A stretch of DNA of 64,000 nucleotides from Amyelois transitella (lineage: Eukaryota > Arthropoda > Insecta > Lepidoptera > Pyralidae). Of the stretch, positions 59,601-64,000 are shown in pieces. Location: contig NC_083533.1 of assembly GCF_032362555.1 (NCBI RefSeq), forward strand, positions 2,547,001 through 2,611,000, written 5' to 3'. Both the position numbers and the translations under genes were made by a program. Position 1 is the stretch's first letter; each line of letters opens with the position of its first letter. Below the pieces are notes generated by a model, which saw only the letters and a list, made by a program, of their open reading frames with translations, ran no database searches and was not told where the DNA came from.

Positions 59601-62600
59601 CATTATTTTTTTATCTAGCTATAAGTGTGAATTTTTTTTATTGATAATCGTTAGTTTTAAAATTAAGTAAGTAGTCATATATTTTAGGTATTCTTTGCAA
59701 AGATTTTGTCGTAGTTTACACGTTTTAGGTGCTATTTCATGAAACAAGTGCACATTGTGAATAAATAGATACTATTTTCAAATAATGTCCTGTTTTTTTC
59801 TTAATTGACCATACCTTTTGACAGTTAAGATATTTCTGTTATTAAGGAATAATATATATCTGTTTTTTCGGGACATTTTATAATGTAACATATTTTGATA
59901 TTATCTATTTTCTTAACCAGTGCTTACGCTTAGAACTACAGTACAAATAATAAAATAATAGCAACAAATATAATTAGTTTATAAGCGTATATACTCTTCA
60001 AAAACATTAATTACAATTCAATTTTTATATGTATAATTATTATTAAATATACATCAATATTTTGAGTATAATATAATAATTAATTTACATCAATAATATA
60101 ATTCGTACAAAACAAAGGTACCTTTTGGTTAATAAAGCGTATTTAAAGGAATATCCTAGATTTAGATAGTATAATTAAGTATATTATTTTAAAAGGATAT
60201 GAACTTATTCGTTCCATTTCAATCGTTTACAGTATATTCTCAAGTCTCTTCATTCAGTATATCATTTGGTTATTGTTTAGTGCACCCGTTTATTGGGGAT
60301 TAGTAAAAATACAAGTATCTATTTATTAAAAATAGATTAATGTTATAATCATAATATAAGACTGTTGGCTCTGTGTACCCTGCAATGGATATAGACGTGA
60401 CTATATGAATGAATGAATAATCATATAGGTGTGAAAATACTTACGGTTATTTTCTGTTTAGTTTGAAAAGTGTTTTTTTACTAAACACATAAAAACACAC
60501 TTGCACTAAACAGTGACCAAAGTATACAACAATTTATAAAACACTCATCGTCCCTTGTTAATAAAACGAATGTAATTTCTACAATAATGCTATAGTTAGG
60601 TACGCTGCGGAATTAGGTAAGGTACCATTACCACTGGTGACATTAGCGACTGCGGGCGTAATCACAGCACATGGTGCATCAATTCAACATCGGTTCTCTA
60701 TGATTTTATATAGATAAGTACTTAATGCTTTCTATTCACAAAGTTTTCTATGCAATCGAAAATACACATTTTTAGGGCATAAATTAGGTACTTGTGGAAA
60801 GTAGATTACAATTTTTACGGGCGGATCCAATTCTTTTTGTGATGTAGCGCGGAAAAACAATGTTTAAAACTTTCGAAAAATGTTTGAAAACATTTGTGCT
60901 GAGTGAGTTTTTTTTAATATTATTTACAAATCAATTTAAAGTAAAAATATCAATTTTTCAACATGGACATTTTCTTTTGTTTCCCGCAGATGATCTGTAA
61001 GTACCTACTTCAGAAAATACGTCCTTGTACTGTAACAGTAGTACAATAAAGGAATGACTAGGTATCTAGCTAGGTTACCTTTACCTTAATCAAAGCAAAT
61101 ATACTTTTAAATAAAACTAGGTAGGTAATTTAACGTCATACGAATCAATTATGGAGCACAGCCTTAGAAGTTTCGGCAATATTGCACATGGAATAAATAA
61201 TAAATATTTTTAATGTTATAATCTAATTAATTATCTACACTTCTAAGAATTTAGCTGGCACGAGAATCTGTGGAATTATGGGACATGGGACTATAGACGG
61301 TAGTTTTAAAAAATAATATTATCTTTGCTTTGGGTAATTTTAGCGCCAACTCTTTTCTTCGTGTCTAATTGATTGATGGAAAACAGAAGGTATTTATTCA
61401 GGGAAAAGTGATTTCCAAATTTTGTTTTTAAATTTTTTAAACGCTTGATGTAGCTTGCTGGCTGCTGTGGTCTGAAACTACTGAATTCAAATCCGAATCC
61501 CGAAGCGTGGGCGGTGTGCCGAATGGAAAGTCCTGAAAAACAATGAATAAAACAAACCTTTTTTATAAGTTATTTAAGGCGATACATCATAGATTTTGGG
61601 TCATTTTCACTTGGTTTTTTCTCATAAAATATAACTTGTATCGTTTCAATATTTTAGGATATGAAAGTAAATATATTCAATTATATTTGTGGAAGATGAA
61701 AACACGATTGGAACAAAAATCCTCGATCAAAAAAATTCAGGAACACAAGTCTAGATTTCGATTATTTATCTCAAACTATAAGGATTTAAAATTTGAATTT
61801 TGTACCAAATTGAAGATCATTAAAAAATAATAACTTCTGGAAGATGAAATTTCGATTGGATGTTTTGTTTAGACGTCATTAAACTAAATAGATGAAAACA
61901 GGAATTAAAATTGTTGCGACAATAGTACTGGACAGTAGAGTGTTGACACTTTATCTCTGTCTCATTCCTACACGACCGGGTGGGATAAAGCGCTGTCCTT
62001 TGTAAGCGTGCCTTCACTCCGCGGATCACATTCTCGGACGCAGGACCTGTGCCAGTCGCTCCGAGCGTCGTTGAAAAATATTCTGCGAAGTATTTAATTT
62101 CCCACATTCATTTTGTTTGAATTTATTTCTGTACATAATTGTCAGCTCAGGTTAATGAATTGTGTCGTTGATCTCTGAATTTTACGCATCGCTTTTCCGT
62201 CGGCCGGGATGATATTACGTAGGTATTTAGGATCGTGGATTTTGATACTTTTTTTTTTTGGTACTTTCTGAAATATATTATAGATAGTTTAGGTTAGTTT
62301 TTAATACAGTTTATTTGTTTCGTTTAGTGTAAATAGGTGTATAATTTTACGTCATGTTAACATGTTAAATGTTAGCATGTTAAAAAAAAAACTTGGAAGA
62401 GCTTCCCATATGGGACAATTAAGATGGTGGGTACTAATTACACTTACTAATAGATAGACATATAGATGCCTACTGAGATTTTCTCCGCAAACACTGAAGG
62501 TGAAAAATATTTCATTTGATACCGGCTTGTGGCGGGGCGGCAGTAGGTAGATAGATAGATAAAACAACAACAAACAACAGCTCCGCCGCCGTCGGTTATA

Positions 62601-62980
62601 CTGTCACTAGTTATTGCCCTGGTCTTTGCCTACGGAAACAGTACTTTTTACTGGATTATTGTTCTGTCTTTTTCTATAGGTACTTACTCCTAGGTAACTG
62701 TATTATTCAGGGTACCTCCTCAGCTGCAAGACGTCGCAGGGTTTACTTTTCTTCGCTTTCTTCATTTGGCACGATCACAATCATTATCCCATTATTTGAT
62801 TGTTATTAATTTTTAGGAAAAATAAATTGTCTCCGATATCGTCGTTGACAATGTCCGAACAGAGAAGTGCGGATGGTGTGGAGTCGACAGTTGATATTAT
62901 GGACTTAGATAGTCATGGCATTATTCCGACGCCGACATCAACGACAACCCAAGATAGAAAACCATATATAGAAAACCATA

Positions 62981-63007
62981 GGTTCCGTAGCCATTGGCTA
63001 CGGAACC
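62981..63007. repeat. Hairpin with 13-bp arms
   Basis: GGTTCCGTAGCCA (62981-62993), a single T, then its exact reverse complement (62995-63007). The string resembles a repeat widespread in Lepidoptera. It falls inside a 74-codon open frame (62800-63021), making that frame doubtful at its end. Confidence 0.75.
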
Positions 63008-63239
63008 CTAAAAATATATGATATAGGTACATTACTATGTAAATTACCTTTGATTGAACGAAATCGAATAAGTAATTACGAGTAGTTTTTTTAAAACCAT
63101 TACAAACTTATTCATTTTATACAAAATTTTTGCATACATCCGCAACTATATCATTGCTTATAATGTAATTTAATATATTATGTATGTTTTTTTGTAAAAT
63201 TATTTTATTGTATCAAAAACAATAAAATATTCTGATGCG

Positions 63240-63410
63240 GACTCCATTGCATTCGCAAACTTTATTCGGGTTACGTGAGGTCACGCGCCAGCGGCTACGG
63301 AGCGGCGGCGATCTAGCGGGGCAAGCTGGTCGGGGGTGAGCCCCGCGCGGGGTGAGCCTCTCGCCCGCATCGAGGTACATGTCATCTGAATGTAGCGCCT
63401 TAAACATCGG
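63240..63410 (-). other. GC-rich island with exon-like features
   Basis: A sharp GC-rich block in AT-rich DNA. On the minus strand one frame reads AGLTPDQLAPLDRRRSVAAG and stops, with AATAAA about 30 bases later (63264-63269). It contains the palindrome CCCCGCGCGGGG. It may be a terminal exon, an LTR piece or another repeat; I cannot decide. Confidence 0.3.
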
Positions 63411-64000
63411 AATTATACTGTTTTAAGTCAATTATATTGTTGTAATTTTAAAAAAGGAATTAATTTCCGAAACGTTCGTGAACATTAAACTGACGAAAGA
63501 TTTCTTGTATTTGAAATGATTCTTAAAATAAACGTGTTTCTGATATAGGATTATGATATATGTGATATATACATACTCGTATATTTATAAGACAATACAG
63601 TTTGGTTCAGGAATTTCATTGATAGTAGAACACATTATTACTAAATATAATTTCGTTGGTATAAGGTTGAAATTTTAACACATGCTTTGTTGCTTTACAA
63701 GCTTTTAATCTTTGTATAGTTTGTGATGCTAATTTCTCAAATGTTACAAGAAGTCGCTCTCAGGCCGTTTTTGATTGATCAAGATGGTGATACCGGTAAT
63801 TACACTAGAGAGATTGGGTTAAAGGGAATCCTTACCACGGAACATAAAACCAAAAACAAACCAACCAAGTTCTTTTCATAGGTAAAAAAACCTAGGTTTG
63901 TGTAATGCAGGGGCAGGGGAGGGCCGTATAAAAATTAATTTTGCCAGGTATATGATATATCTATAATATCTAGTATATATAATATAATCAGATATTATAT

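Larger units (their letters stand above)
56681..64000. other. AT-rich region without a confident gene
   Basis: Mostly unique AT-rich sequence with short open frames. Small repeat pieces lie at 58.7, 59.25 and 60.36-60.41 kb (R1). Two weak exon-like spots are 62851-62960 (plus; MSEQRSADGVESTVDIMDLD) and a GC-rich island at 63240-63410. Nothing else can be supported. Confidence 0.6.

Noticed and set aside
61543-61830. 95-codon lysine/isoleucine-rich plus-strand ORF
   Set aside because: Low-complexity AT-rich frame with no motif and no splice or homology support; kept out of the features.

Overview
The window looks like nuclear DNA of a moth or butterfly (Lepidoptera). Five conserved animal housekeeping genes can be read as spliced exons with matching phases. 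Introns and gaps are AT-rich and filled with dozens of short 3'-truncated non-LTR (LINE) ends, tRNA-derived SINEs, MITEs and (ATGT)n tails of the kind common in lepidopteran genomes. There is no sign of bacterial, organellar or exogenous viral sequence.

Layout, left to right. 389-12143 (+): SWT1, a PIN-domain RNA endonuclease; 12 exons are visible and the 5' end probably lies left of the window. One intron holds an 18-bp minisatellite. 15021-18435 (-): COPG1, gamma subunit of the COPI coat, two exons, complete, tail-to-tail with SWT1. 22502-32217 (-): YY1/pleiohomeotic, a four-zinc-finger Polycomb-recruiting factor, 11 coding exons. 34833-42799 (+): IDH3G-like subunit of mitochondrial NAD-isocitrate dehydrogenase, 8 exons, complete, head-to-head with YY1 across a shared 5' region. 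56498-50913 (-): CUEDC2, a ubiquitin-binding CUE protein, six exons; the short last exon was not found. 48962-50158 (-): a 398-codon hydrophobic ORF of unknown nature. 56.7-64 kb: AT-rich, with no confident gene.

The five genes belong to different pathways (mRNA surveillance, Golgi-ER traffic, transcription/Polycomb, TCA cycle, ubiquitin signalling) and no shared system is implied. The interesting points are structural. The CUE-domain exon of CUEDC2 has two decayed extra copies. YY1 needs a GC-AG intron, has a NAGNAG acceptor, and has two similar alternative first coding exons. The YY1/IDH3G 5' region carries YY1 and CTCF-like motifs, and a MITE in a YY1 intron also carries a YY1 motif. The minisatellite is open in several frames on both strands, and the 398-codon ORF matches nothing I recognise.

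Repeat labels R1-R7 are local names for families recognised because they recur inside this window. Superfamily assignments are inferences.
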